Source: Crocinitomicaceae bacterium
GTDB taxonomy: Bacteria; Bacteroidota; Bacteroidia; Flavobacteriales_D; Crocinitomicaceae
Assembly (NCBI GenBank): GCA_024643365.1
Contig: JAHENC010000006.1
Coordinates: forward strand, 62,001 to 126,000
Length of the DNA: 64,000 bases
Direction: 5' to 3'
The notes under the pieces are model-generated. The model worked only from the letters and a program-made list of their open reading frames with translations. It did no database searches and was not told the DNA's origin. The first letter of the stretch is position 1. Every line of letters begins with the position of its first letter. The translations under genes were made by a program, and so were the position numbers. Of this stretch, positions 9,943-18,844 are shown piece by piece.

Positions 9943-10679
9943 TCCATCTCGTGAAAGAGTTTCGTTCGATGTTTGAGGAAACGAAAAGTCAATCCGAAAA
10001 TAGCAATTCCACTGCCGTATATCAACCACCCAATGACATAGGATCTGTAGAATTCTGAAAAAGGATAAATCTTATTGACTAGAAGTGAGAAAATACACAA
10101 AGCAATGGTCAAACTAGCCGTCCAGCCTGGATATTCGTTTTTGAATACGATTCTCCACGAAAAATCATTGGAACTCGAAGTATACAAAAATGGATTTGGA
10201 ATCAATCGTGGCGTTCTGAGGTGCCATCTTTCATATTCCTGACCGAACTTTCTGCGCAGAAATTGCTCCTCCGCATACATAATAAACAAATAGTAAACGA
10301 CGAAAACGAAAGTAGCTAACGCTATCAACCAAGGAATGCAAAGCAAGGTGGTCCAGCCAATCCAAATCAAGATATTCGCCAAATATAAAGGATGACGTAC
10401 AACGGAGTACATTCCGCTTGTGTTTAACACTTCTGCCACCTGATGACTGCGGTTACGTCCAGAAGTCTGCATGCTGCGGTGACCGACTGTCAGGGCACGA
10501 ATCAAATGACCTAAAACGACTAAAAAAAAAGCTATTTCTTTGACCAAACCATATGACAATCGTTCTGTGGTATCAATTATCTGAATAGAAAACGCAACAA
10601 TCGCGAACAAAACCGGAACAAATCCACGGTACTTAAAAAGTTGATTTCCTAGATGTTCTAGCGAATTAGTGAGGGACAT
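9939..10679 (-). CDS. Isoprenylcysteine carboxyl methyltransferase/PEMT-like membrane methyltransferase
   Basis: A 246-residue integral membrane protein with about six hydrophobic segments. The middle carries the signature of the ICMT/phospholipid methyltransferase group: GMYSVVRHPLYLANIL, a helix, then an EEQFLRRKFGQEYERW segment and RTPRLIP. These enzymes methylate lipids or lipid-linked groups with S-adenosylmethionine; the substrate here is unknown. A longer frame opens at a TTG at 10715, but that TTG is inside the promoter box at 10713-10720, so the ATG at 10679 (MSLTNSLEHLG) is taken as the start. About 80 residues with extra helices follow the conserved core, more than in minimal family members. 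Confidence 0.8.
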   Translation of the reverse strand: MSLTNSLEHLGNQLFKYRGFVPVLFAIVAFSIQIIDTTERLSYGLVKEIAFFLVVLGHLIRALTVGHRSMQTSGRNRSHQVAEVLNTSGMYSVVRHPLYLANILIWIGWTTLLCIPWLIALATFVFVVYYLFIMYAEEQFLRRKFGQEYERWHLRTPRLIPNPFLYTSSSNDFSWRIVFKNEYPGWTASLTIALCIFSLLVNKIYPFSEFYRSYVIGWLIYGSGIAIFGLTFRFLKHRTKLFHEMD

Positions 10680-10712
10680 TTCCGAATTAATTAGTATATT
10701 GCAGAGGCTTAA

Positions 10713-10720
10713 CAAAATTA
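10713..10720 (-). promoter_or_regulatory. -7 promoter box (TAATTTTG) of the ICMT-like gene
   Basis: Matches TAnnTTTG on the minus strand, 33 bases before the chosen ATG at 10679. The TTG at its end would be read as a start codon by a naive caller. No -33 TTG at the expected distance. Confidence 0.45.
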
Positions 10721-10740
10721 GAATTATTTACGAAAGTCCC

Positions 10741-11124
10741 ATGAAAGAAAAATACGAATTAGAATTCCTGTTAAAGACATCACCGCGTGTATTGGAAAAA
10801 TTAATCAACACGCCTGATGGATTATCAGAATGGTTCGCGGATGATGTAAATATTAAAGATGATATTTATTCTTTTGAATGGGATGGAAATGAGGAAGAAG
10901 CGCGCTTATTGCAAAACAAGCCAAACGCCAAAATCCGTTGGAGATGGCTTTCGGATGAAGAAGATGGACTCGATGTGTATTTCGAAATTGCGTATATCGT
11001 TGATCCCATGACCTCTTCCGTATCCCTTCAAATCACTGATTTTGCTGACCCATCAGACAAAGAAAGTGCGATTATGCTTTGGAACCAACAAGTCACTGAC
11101 TTAAAAAGAGTACTTGGTTCGTAG
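10741..11124 (+). CDS. START-like/AHSA1-type domain protein
   Basis: A 127-residue acidic protein. MKEKYELEFLLKTSPRVLEKLINTPDGLSEWFADDVN reads as the opening of a SRPBCC/START-like fold (strand, helix, then a W-F-A-D turn), as in AHSA1-type and Bacteroidota START-like proteins. Similar small proteins are conserved in Bacteroidota without an assigned function. A longer frame starts at 10669, but it would run through the divergent start region of the methyltransferase, and 10741 gives the expected N-terminus. It stops 60 bases before the LptF/LptG-type gene. Confidence 0.75.
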   Translation: MKEKYELEFLLKTSPRVLEKLINTPDGLSEWFADDVNIKDDIYSFEWDGNEEEARLLQNKPNAKIRWRWLSDEEDGLDVYFEIAYIVDPMTSSVSLQITDFADPSDKESAIMLWNQQVTDLKRVLGS

Positions 11125-11161
11125 ATCACACAATTCTTCTTCTTTTTCTACGTTTATTAGC

Positions 11162-11169
11162 TACCTTTG
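11162..11169 (+). promoter_or_regulatory. -7 promoter box (TACCTTTG) of the LptF/LptG-type gene
   Basis: Matches TAnnTTTG. It contains the TTG (11167) that would otherwise be the first possible start codon, and it sits 15 bases before the preferred TTG start at 11185. No -33 TTG is visible. Confidence 0.45.
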
Positions 11170-11184
11170 CCGAAATTTTCAAGG

Positions 11185-12645
11185 TTGAAAAGACTGTACC
11201 TATTTAGCATTCGTTCATTTGCAGGCCCCTTCATTGTGACCCTGGTGATTTCGATGTTTATTCTAATTTTACAGTTCTTCTGGGTATACATGGATGACCT
11301 CATGGGTAAAGGATTAAGTATTTGGGTGATCCTAGAACTACTTTTCTATGTCTCAGCGAATTTAATTCCATTAGCACTTCCACTAGCTATCCTTCTTTCT
11401 TCCTTAATGACCTTTGGTAGTTTCGCTGAGAATAATGAACTAACGGCATTGAAGTCTAGTGGTTTATCGCTGTATCGAATCATGCGTCCGTTGATGTATA
11501 TTGTTATCGTGATTTCCATCAGCACTTTTTACTTTGCTAACTACGTAATTCCAGTGTTTAATTTGAAATTTCATACGTTGATCTACGATATCCAAAACAC
11601 AAAAATTTCATCCATTCTAACTCCGGGTGTATATACCAAAGATTTTGAAGGTTTTTCGATCAAAGTGGATGCCTACAACGATTCAGTTTACAAAGGAATC
11701 ACCATTCACGATTATAGTCATCCAAGCGAATTGAAAACCGTTAAAGCAAATGAAGCTCGCATTTACAAATCCGAAAACGGACAGTTCATGTTTTTTGATT
11801 TAAAGAACGGAAAGATATTAGAGGAGTTGGAAATTCAAAATCCACTTTTCCTTCCTGATGGCAGCATACAAAATCCTTCAGGACGTCCGTCGCGCGTTTC
11901 TTATTTTGAACACGGAACATACAAATTGGATATTGCTGGATTCAATTTAAATCGAACAGACGAGGATCTGTTTACGGATAAATATGAAATGATGAACGTC
12001 TTTCAAATTCATACCGCGATGGACTCCTTAGAAAAAAAGAAGCTAAAAATTCAAGAAACATTTGCAAAAAACAGCAGTAAGGAGTTTGTGAGTTTCAACG
12101 ATAAAATTGTTTACCACAATCCAAATTCAGGATTGGCTCAGGCAGAGAAAGTTCCCTCCGTACAATTCAAGGAATTAACAGAGGAGGATAAACTTCAAGC
12201 TAGAAATATTGTGATCTCTAGGTTGAGACGCACGAATGAAACGGTTGACAGTCAGGATCAATTCATGGAAGTCCTCGAGAAAGAATCCGACTTATACTGG
12301 ATTGAATTCCATAAAAAACTTGCGTTAACATACGCAGTAGTGGTATTGTTCTTTGTCGGTGGGCCACTTGGCGCCATTATTAAAAAAGGTGGATTTGGCG
12401 CTCCAGTTGTTGTAGCCGCACTGACATTTATGGTTTACTTCATGTTGAACAGCATTGGACAAAACCTAGCCGAAACCAATACTGTCTCTCCGTTTATCGG
12501 AATGTGGCTTGCTGGATTTTTCTTTACTCCTGTCGCATGGATCATCACTAAAGCGGCTGCAAATGACGCGCAAGTTTTCTCCCAAGAAATGTGGAAAAAA
12601 CTGTTTTCAAAAATAATGAAGAAAAATGAAGGTACTCGTTCTTAG
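11185..12645 (+). CDS. LptF/LptG (YjgP/YjgQ) family permease
   Basis: A 486-residue inner-membrane protein of the LPS-export ABC transporter family (LptB2FG), which extracts LPS from the inner membrane. Three hydrophobic helices come first (FIVTLVISMFILILQFF, LLFYVSANLIPLALPLAILL and a third), with the typical FGSFAENNELTALKSSGLSLYRI segment. A large soluble periplasmic domain follows, then three C-terminal helices from LTYAVVVLFFVGGPLGAIIKKGG. No ATG exists near the N-terminus. A TTG at 11167 lies inside a promoter box, so TTG 11185 (LKRLYLFSIRSF) is preferred. It overlaps the following glycosyltransferase by 20 nt. Confidence 0.9.
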   Translation: MKRLYLFSIRSFAGPFIVTLVISMFILILQFFWVYMDDLMGKGLSIWVILELLFYVSANLIPLALPLAILLSSLMTFGSFAENNELTALKSSGLSLYRIMRPLMYIVIVISISTFYFANYVIPVFNLKFHTLIYDIQNTKISSILTPGVYTKDFEGFSIKVDAYNDSVYKGITIHDYSHPSELKTVKANEARIYKSENGQFMFFDLKNGKILEELEIQNPLFLPDGSIQNPSGRPSRVSYFEHGTYKLDIAGFNLNRTDEDLFTDKYEMMNVFQIHTAMDSLEKKKLKIQETFAKNSSKEFVSFNDKIVYHNPNSGLAQAEKVPSVQFKELTEEDKLQARNIVISRLRRTNETVDSQDQFMEVLEKESDLYWIEFHKKLALTYAVVVLFFVGGPLGAIIKKGGFGAPVVVAALTFMVYFMLNSIGQNLAETNTVSPFIGMWLAGFFFTPVAWIITKAAANDAQVFSQEMWKKLFSKIMKKNEGTRS

Positions 12646-13810
12646 CCACAAACCACCCTATCCAATTGTAGATGGTGGCTGCTTGGCCATGAGTCGCTTT
12701 CTCTTGGACCTAAGTGAACTAAATCGAGTCGAAAAAGTAGATTATTTCACCTTAAGTACCCATAAGCATGGATTCAATGCCTCTGCATACGAGCATTTAA
12801 GTCTTCCTAATATTACCTTTCAAGGAATATCGATTGACACAAAGATCAAATTGATTCCAGCGTTTTATTCTTTGCTTACGCAAAAATCATATCACACAAA
12901 GCGCTTCTTTCAGTCGCACGTTGCAGAAATACTCAAGGAGAAATTGACTTCGAACAGTTATGATGTAGTGATTTTCGAAAGTTTATACGCAGCTATATAT
13001 ACACCGATTATTCGAACGGCGTTTAATGGCAAAATCTGTTATCGATCGCATAACTTAGAATTTCGAATTTGGGAGGATTTAGCCAAGAACGAAAAGAACC
13101 CAATGAAAGCTTGGTATATAAATCAATTGGCCAAATCACTGGAAAAAGAAGAAAGATCCATTTGGAATCAAGTGGATGTTATTCTTCCTATTTCTCAGGG
13201 TGATACAGCTTTTATTGAACAAGCTACCAAAACGAAGGTCCACTATTTACCCTCCTCAATGCCAAAAAACAACAAGGAGATGGTGTGGACTGAAAATCGA
13301 ATGTGTTTTCTTGGTGCTTTTGACTGGGAACCGAATATGGAAGCCATTAAATGGTTCATTGATGAAATCTTCCCTATTTTACTAAAAGATAATCCTACCC
13401 TAGAGTTCCACATAGCAGGAAGAAAAAGCACGGACATTCCAACTGAATACCTGAGAAAAAATGTGATCATTCATGGCTTTGTAGAAGATCCACTTGAATT
13501 TATTGCGAAAAATGGTCTTTTCGTAGCGGGACTACAATCAGGCTCAGGGATAAAAATGAAAATACTCGAGGCGATGAGTATTGGAGCTCCTTGCGTGCTA
13601 ACGACAAAGGCTGCTGAAGGACTTTCAATTGAATCCATAATTCCCGTTCATAAAAACAAAGAATCGTTTATTTCTGATATTCAAGCCTTATTAAAAAACA
13701 AAGAGAACTGTATTCAACGAGGTAAACATGGGAAACAGTACATTCAAACTCATTTTTCATCGGAATTAGTCTACGAAATACTGGAAGAACAATTTCTACC
13801 ATCTGTTTGA
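12626..13810 (+). CDS. Glycosyltransferase family 4 (GT-B fold)
   Basis: A 394-residue cytoplasmic or membrane-associated glycosyltransferase. The N-terminal Rossmann half begins MKVLVLSHKPPYPIVDGG, the usual acceptor-side start of GT4 enzymes. The C-terminal half has MCFLGAFDWEPNMEAI, a donor-site pattern GLFVAGLQSGSGIKMKILEAMSIGAPCVLTT with the E of the EX7E-like motif, and ENCIQRGKHGKQYIQ at the end. It probably adds a sugar to a cell-surface glycan; the sugar is unknown. It overlaps the LptF/LptG-type gene by 20 nt, fitting an LPS or envelope-glycan role, and is followed by a second glycosyltransferase. Confidence 0.88.
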   Translation: MKVLVLSHKPPYPIVDGGCLAMSRFLLDLSELNRVEKVDYFTLSTHKHGFNASAYEHLSLPNITFQGISIDTKIKLIPAFYSLLTQKSYHTKRFFQSHVAEILKEKLTSNSYDVVIFESLYAAIYTPIIRTAFNGKICYRSHNLEFRIWEDLAKNEKNPMKAWYINQLAKSLEKEERSIWNQVDVILPISQGDTAFIEQATKTKVHYLPSSMPKNNKEMVWTENRMCFLGAFDWEPNMEAIKWFIDEIFPILLKDNPTLEFHIAGRKSTDIPTEYLRKNVIIHGFVEDPLEFIAKNGLFVAGLQSGSGIKMKILEAMSIGAPCVLTTKAAEGLSIESIIPVHKNKESFISDIQALLKNKENCIQRGKHGKQYIQTHFSSELVYEILEEQFLPSV

Positions 13811-13867
13811 TTTTTAAAACCAATCAGTAAATAATGTTTAATATTGTAACACAAGCATTCATTATAC

Positions 13868-15031
13868 ATGGTATTCGTTGAAATCACATTATGGCTAGGC
13901 ATCGGTTTGATTATTCACAGCTACGTGATTTATCCAAAATTGATCCAGTACTTTTCTAGATACCGTAAAACCAATTTGCTGATTTATGAGGATGAACTCC
14001 CTCCTATATCAATCATAATTCCAGCGCACAATGAAGAAAAAGTAATTGGTCAAAAATTAGAAACTTTATTAGCCTCTAACTTCCCCTTAGAACGCATTGA
14101 ATTGTTAATTGGCGCTGATAATTGCCAAGATAACACCTGCGCTATCGTTGAATCTTACCGGGATAAATTTCCACACATGACGCTTTCTGAGTTCTCAGAA
14201 AGACAAGGGAAAATAAATATTGTCAATAATCTAGTCAAAGAAGCAAAACATGATATCATTGTCATGACAGACGCCAATGTACTATTTGACACAAACACTT
14301 TAAGTGAATTAGTAAAGCACTTTAAAAACCCTAAAATAGGACTTGTAGATAGCCGAATGGAGCATTTTGGAATCAAAGAAACCGGGATATCCCAAGCAGA
14401 GAATGGCTATATTTCAAATGAAGTTCAAACAAAATGTGCCGAAGGAAAAATCTGGGGAGCTATGATGGGTCCGTTTGGAGGATGTTTCGCATTTCGAAAA
14501 CTGTGTTTCGAACCAATCCCAACTCATTTTTTAGTAGATGACTTTTATTTAAACATGCTCATCTTGCAGAAAGGCTATACTTGTATTAACGAGCAGAATG
14601 CAAGGGTTTTTGAAGATGTTTCGAATGAATCATGGATAGAATTCAAACGTAAAATTCGTATTTCCGCGGGGAACTTTCAAAATTTACAGAGATTTTGGTC
14701 AATGTTATTCAGATTCGACGGAATTTCCTATGCTTTTTTCTCTCACAAATTCCTTCGTTGGATTTTACCGTTTTTCATGTTGTTTATATTGGTAGGATCT
14801 AGTCTTTTGAGTCGTGAGCACATCGTATACGCCATCATGAACGCATTATTTATCCTTCCCTTGGGATTGTATATTCCCGATTATCTTGGAAAAAAAATCG
14901 GCGTTCATTTTAAATGGGTGCGTTACATCCTTCACTTCACCTCCATGAACATTGCTTTGTTCCTTGGTTTTTTTAAGTTTTTAGGAGGGATTAAATCAAG
15001 TATTTGGGAACCAACGAAACGCCTGCAATAA
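13868..15031 (+). CDS. Glycosyltransferase family 2, membrane-bound
   Basis: A 387-residue GT-A enzyme. An N-terminal helix (EITLWLGIGLIIHSYVIY) anchors the catalytic domain, which starts with PPISIIIPAHNEEKVIG and carries LLIGADNCQDNT and VMTDANVLFD (the DxD-like metal-nucleotide site is DAN). LVDDFYLNMLILQKG follows, then a KIRISAGNFQNLQRF motif resembling the QxxRW region of processive enzymes. Two or three C-terminal helices complete it. The fold resembles enzymes that extend polysaccharides or glycosylate lipids at the inner membrane. Its stop directly abuts the convergent gene at 15032. Confidence 0.88.
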   Translation: MVFVEITLWLGIGLIIHSYVIYPKLIQYFSRYRKTNLLIYEDELPPISIIIPAHNEEKVIGQKLETLLASNFPLERIELLIGADNCQDNTCAIVESYRDKFPHMTLSEFSERQGKINIVNNLVKEAKHDIIVMTDANVLFDTNTLSELVKHFKNPKIGLVDSRMEHFGIKETGISQAENGYISNEVQTKCAEGKIWGAMMGPFGGCFAFRKLCFEPIPTHFLVDDFYLNMLILQKGYTCINEQNARVFEDVSNESWIEFKRKIRISAGNFQNLQRFWSMLFRFDGISYAFFSHKFLRWILPFFMLFILVGSSLLSREHIVYAIMNALFILPLGLYIPDYLGKKIGVHFKWVRYILHFTSMNIALFLGFFKFLGGIKSSIWEPTKRLQ

Positions 15032-15745
15032 TTAACGTCGTTGTAAGGCTTTAAAATGTTCGTATTTATCCTTGATAAATAAAACCAATTCCATTTCTGA
15101 TGCCGTCTTGATGAAATTCTCATCGATGTTCAAGAACGTAATGAAATCATCAAACGTAGCTTCCGGAAGATCAATGATATCGAATGCCACATATAAACGA
15201 AGTAACTCCTTCACGACACGTCGTTGATCATCTTTGTATTGTTGTTCCGAAATCCATCTCTTATTTTGTTCCTTCTTTGAAAAAGCTTGATACAAAGCGG
15301 TGATTGGACTTTCTAGCACATTTATTCCAGATACCAAACGTGTTTCTCTTTGAGACAAAGCTTGACGCTCCTCCTTTATTTGCTCCAAGGATTTTAAGGG
15401 GCGAACAACGACTTGTTCAATTTCCTGAGGAATTCGTTCGATGTAAGCAAGAATATGATTTTGACAATCGCCATCCGCAGAAGCGATAAATTCGTAAACA
15501 GGATATCCCTTAGTTGAAAGTGCAATTTTATCTCCTGAATTCACATAAACAGAAAAATAACCGTTCGGTTGACCAAAAACACCTCTCCCCGTGGACTTAT
15601 TAATGACCATTAAATTATAGAACATATCTCGGTTCATCGTATCTACCACCCTACCAGAAACAAACACTTGTTCACATTGACTCCACAAAGAGAATGAAAA
15701 GAAGAGTATTAGACCAAAAAAAATGTTTTTCAATGACATGATCAT
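15032..15745 (-). CDS. Exported carboxypeptidase-like regulatory-domain protein
   Basis: A 237-residue exported protein with a signal peptide (MSLKNIFFGLILFFSFSLWSQ). The next ~85 residues (FVSGRVVDTMNRDMFYNLMV ... GYFSVYVNSGDKIALSTKGYPVYEF) match the CarboxypepD_reg/CarbopepD_reg-2 beta-sandwich common on Bacteroidota outer-membrane and periplasmic proteins. The C-terminal half is helical and charged, without a recognised domain. The start overlaps the stop of the M50 protease gene upstream (ATGA), so the two are translationally coupled and may work together. A second in-frame ATG at 15739 is also possible. Confidence 0.75.
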   Translation of the reverse strand: MIMSLKNIFFGLILFFSFSLWSQCEQVFVSGRVVDTMNRDMFYNLMVINKSTGRGVFGQPNGYFSVYVNSGDKIALSTKGYPVYEFIASADGDCQNHILAYIERIPQEIEQVVVRPLKSLEQIKEERQALSQRETRLVSGINVLESPITALYQAFSKKEQNKRWISEQQYKDDQRRVVKELLRLYVAFDIIDLPEATFDDFITFLNIDENFIKTASEMELVLFIKDKYEHFKALQRR

Positions 15746-16686
15746 AGTTTTTCAAAGTACCAACTGAAATCTAGTACATCGCTCGCTAAAAGATAGACGG
15801 GGAAACTCAAGGAAAGTAACCAAAGAATAATAATGCTAACCTTTAATGCCATTCCTGCATCCTTTAACACTGGAGCCAACAGCGTAGAATTCACGTGTGA
15901 AGCCATGAAATCATCATTATTTTCCTCACTGATACTCAAATACTTCTTCAATGCTGGAGTTTCTTCAATGAGTACCTCTTTTATTTTCGCATAATGTTCA
16001 TTACTCAAATCATCATATGTTGATTCGTAGGGTATCTTCTGTTCATCCAAAATCTTCCTCAAATGATGATTTCGCTGAAATCCACGCACTTTAAAACCCA
16101 TTAAAAAACCAAAGGCTAAAATGATGTAGCTATCAATCATCCATCCCACAAAAATCATGAGCATCGACGAAAACAATGCGAATAACATAAGAAATAGATC
16201 CCGTTTTTTATTGACATACAACTTGAATAATTGTCCACCATCCAAAGGATCGATTGGAAAAAGATTGATCACATTCAAAAATAAAAACAGAAAACTCAGT
16301 TCCAACATCCACTCTTGTTGATAGACCGAGGCAAACACCAACAAAACGGAACCAATCCAAATTCCAGGAAAGGGCCCGGCTGATATCACATAAAAACTTT
16401 CTTTTTGAGAATACTTTTCCTTGCTACCCTGAACGAAAGCCCCCATTAAGGGTATGAAAAGCATGCGGACGTTCTCGTATTTGAATAACTTCATGAAGAG
16501 GAAATGTCCCATCTCATGGATAAACAACACCAAAATAAGAAATAAAACGAAGCGTATTTGGTCTTTAAATAAGAAAAGAAAAGTCCCTACAAAAAGTACT
16601 AAAGAAAAAAATGTCAATCCCCAGTTGCTCTCGATTTTTACTTTCTCAATCAACGGTTTTTGTGGATATAGATCAAATTCCTCCAT
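15742..16686 (-). CDS. M50 family (site-2 protease-like) membrane metalloprotease
   Basis: A 314-residue membrane protein with about six helices. The zinc-binding HEMGH (H57-H61) lies inside a hydrophobic segment, and the second conserved motif NLFPIDPLDGGQLF (D149, G150) is present, so the active site looks complete. S2P-type proteases cut transmembrane substrates, often anti-sigma factors. An ECF sigma factor lies two genes upstream on the same strand, but no anti-sigma gene is recognisable, so the link is speculative. It begins 1 base after the ffh stop and is coupled to the next gene by ATGA. Confidence 0.85.
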   Translation of the reverse strand: MEEFDLYPQKPLIEKVKIESNWGLTFFSLVLFVGTFLFLFKDQIRFVLFLILVLFIHEMGHFLFMKLFKYENVRMLFIPLMGAFVQGSKEKYSQKESFYVISAGPFPGIWIGSVLLVFASVYQQEWMLELSFLFLFLNVINLFPIDPLDGGQLFKLYVNKKRDLFLMLFALFSSMLMIFVGWMIDSYIILAFGFLMGFKVRGFQRNHHLRKILDEQKIPYESTYDDLSNEHYAKIKEVLIEETPALKKYLSISEENNDDFMASHVNSTLLAPVLKDAGMALKVSIIILWLLSLSFPVYLLASDVLDFSWYFEKL

Positions 16687-16687
16687 A

Positions 16688-18034
16688 TTACATACCAGGC
16701 ATTCCGCCCATACCTTTCATTTTGTTCATCATCCCCATCATGTTGCGCGGATTGCTCATCATTTTCATCATTTTGCGCATCTCCTCAAACTGTTTCATGA
16801 GCTTGTTGACATCTTGTAAAGTTGTACCACTTCCTTTGGCAATGCGCGCTTTTCTTGGATTATTCAGTAAACTCGGATTCGCTCTTTCTTTGGGAGTCAT
16901 GGACAAGATAATTGCCTCTACACCTTTGAATGCGTCATCGGGAACATCTACATCCTTCATGGCTTTCCCCATTCCAGGAATCATTCCCATAAGGTCTTTC
17001 ACATTCCCCATTTTTTTAATTTGTTGTAATTGTGCCAAGAAATCATTGAAGTCGAATTGATCCTTCATGATTTTCTTTTGCAATTTTCTGGCTTCCTCCT
17101 CGTCGAATTGCTCTTGTGCACGTTCTACCAAGGAAACGACATCCCCCATTCCAAGAATACGGTCTGCCATACGAGATGGATAAAAGATGTCAAGCGCATC
17201 CATTTTCTCACCCGTTCCAACAAATTTAATCGGTTTATTGACGATTTCTTTAATCGATAATGCTGCTCCACCGCGTGTATCACCATCCAATTTTGTTAAA
17301 ACAACGCCATCGAAATTAATACGGTCATTAAACGCCTTCGCCGTATTCACTGCATCTTGTCCAGTCATGGAATCAACCACAAACAATGTTTCATTTGGTT
17401 GAACAGCTTCTTTGACCTGTGCAATTTCATTCATCATCTGCTCATCTACAGCTAAACGTCCAGCGGTATCGATGATGACGACATTGAATGATTTACTTTT
17501 CGCATATTGAATGGCTGCTTGTGAAATAGCAACTGGATTCTTCTCTTCTCGATTGGAGTAAACTTCTATTCCTAATTGCTCTCCAAGCACATGCAATTGA
17601 TCAATCGCTGCTGGACGATACACGTCACATGCGACCAAAAGAACATTCTTTCCTTTTTTGTTTTTTAGGTACGAACCTAATTTTCCAGAAAAAGTTGTTT
17701 TACCAGAACCTTGCAATCCGGACATCAAAATAACAGATGGATTACCTTTTAAGTTAATCTCTGATTCATTTCCTCCCATTAATTCCACCAATTCTTCATG
17801 GCAGATTTTAATCATTAATTGACCTGGAGAAACGGCATTTAGAACATCGCGTCCAAGAGCTTTTTCTTTAACTGTATTGGTGAATTGCTTCGCCGTATTA
17901 AAGTTCACATCGGCATCAAGTAATGCGCGACGCACTTCTTTTAGTGTTTCTGCAACATTAATCTCCGTGATTTGCCCTTGTCCCTTTAAGACTTTAAACG
18001 CGCGCTCAAACTTATCCGTTAAATTTTCAAACAT
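16688..18034 (-). CDS. ffh: Signal recognition particle protein Ffh
   Basis: A 448-residue SRP54 homologue that binds SRP RNA and signal sequences of nascent membrane proteins. The N-terminal helical bundle is followed by the G domain: P-loop MSGLQGSGKTTFSGK, then a VACDVYRPAA segment, DTAGRLAVDE and TKLDGDTRGG. The C-terminal M domain holds ARIAKGSGTT and ends in a methionine-rich tail (MRKMMKMMSNPRNMMGMM), the flexible lining of the signal-sequence groove. Length is normal. A TATCTTTG box lies 23 bases upstream. The next gene on the strand, the M50 protease, starts 1 base later, so co-transcription is likely. Confidence 0.98.
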   Translation of the reverse strand: MFENLTDKFERAFKVLKGQGQITEINVAETLKEVRRALLDADVNFNTAKQFTNTVKEKALGRDVLNAVSPGQLMIKICHEELVELMGGNESEINLKGNPSVILMSGLQGSGKTTFSGKLGSYLKNKKGKNVLLVACDVYRPAAIDQLHVLGEQLGIEVYSNREEKNPVAISQAAIQYAKSKSFNVVIIDTAGRLAVDEQMMNEIAQVKEAVQPNETLFVVDSMTGQDAVNTAKAFNDRINFDGVVLTKLDGDTRGGAALSIKEIVNKPIKFVGTGEKMDALDIFYPSRMADRILGMGDVVSLVERAQEQFDEEEARKLQKKIMKDQFDFNDFLAQLQQIKKMGNVKDLMGMIPGMGKAMKDVDVPDDAFKGVEAIILSMTPKERANPSLLNNPRKARIAKGSGTTLQDVNKLMKQFEEMRKMMKMMSNPRNMMGMMNKMKGMGGMPGM

Positions 18035-18057
18035 AGTAATCCAGTAATATTAGGAAA

Positions 18058-18065
18058 CAAAGATA
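18058..18065 (-). promoter_or_regulatory. -7 promoter box (TATCTTTG) of ffh
   Basis: Matches TAnnTTTG on the minus strand, 23 bases before the ffh ATG in the 84-base gap after the sigma factor gene. It suggests ffh can be transcribed independently of the sigma gene. No -33 TTG is seen. Confidence 0.45.
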
Positions 18066-18118
18066 GCCAAAATAGGATGAAAAGTCCGGTTGATACTCGA
18101 AAAAGAATTGAAAATCGT

Positions 18119-18718
18119 CTAGGCAAAATGAGTAACTATTTCGTTTTCCTCCAAGAGCTTACGGAGATTTATCAAGGCATAACGCATACGTCCAAGCGCT
18201 GTATTGATGCTAATCTTTTCGGATTCAGCTATTTCTTTAAATGATAAATCATGAAATATGCGCATTTGAACGATTTCACGTTGAACTTTTGGAAGATGAT
18301 GGAGTAAATTCACTAATTGTTCCTCTAGTTCTTCTGTTGATTTCTTCTGAAGGTAATTTTTGTCCTCACAAGCAATACGTTGGAAAATACCAAAGTCCTC
18401 ATTAAATGAATTTCGCTCAGAGAAGATCCGAACCTTTGATTGTTTACGGTAATAATCAATAACCAGGTTTTGAGCGATACGAGTGGCCCAAGGAAGAAAT
18501 TTACCTTCTTCATTGTATTTTCCTGCTTTGATGTTTTGAACAACCTTTATAAAGGACTCTTGAAAAATATCATTGGCCAAATCGACATCTTTTACTTTCA
18601 AGTAAATGAATTTGTACACTTGATTTTTATAGCGTTTCAAAAGCACTTCAAATGCCTTTTCATTTTCACCAATATACAAACGGATTAATTCAGAATCGCT
18701 TAACGAAGATAAAACCAT
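18119..18718 (-). CDS. ECF-type RNA polymerase sigma-70 factor
   Basis: A 199-residue sigma factor of the extracytoplasmic-function class. Region 2 runs from about residue 12 (LYIGENEKAFEVLLKRYKNQVYKF) through DLANDIFQESFIKVVQNI and FLPWATRIAQNLVIDYYRK. Region 4 includes LPKVQREIVQMRIFHDLSFKEIAE and the helix-turn-helix ISINTALGRMRYALINLRK. It would direct RNA polymerase to an unknown regulon. No anti-sigma gene follows: the next gene downstream is ffh and the divergent neighbour is a CPBP membrane protease. In Bacteroidota such lone ECF factors are sometimes constitutive growth regulators. Confidence 0.93.
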   Translation of the reverse strand: MVLSSLSDSELIRLYIGENEKAFEVLLKRYKNQVYKFIYLKVKDVDLANDIFQESFIKVVQNIKAGKYNEEGKFLPWATRIAQNLVIDYYRKQSKVRIFSERNSFNEDFGIFQRIACEDKNYLQKKSTEELEEQLVNLLHHLPKVQREIVQMRIFHDLSFKEIAESEKISINTALGRMRYALINLRKLLEENEIVTHFA

Positions 18719-18755
18719 AACTTACAATTTCTGCTGATGTGTCAACAATTAAAAG

Positions 18756-18763
18756 TAAATTTG
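18756..18763 (+). promoter_or_regulatory. -7 promoter box (TAAATTTG) of the CPBP gene
   Basis: Matches TAnnTTTG in the divergent sigma/CPBP region. It lies downstream of the first in-frame ATG (18737), which argues that the ATG is not the true start. No -33 TTG is visible. Confidence 0.4.
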
Positions 18764-18844
18764 GTCTATAGGCGTTCTTTTAGGTTTAGTTGGACGAATA
18801 TAGAAGTATTTTTTTTATCCACCAAACAGGACAGCGAAAAAAAA

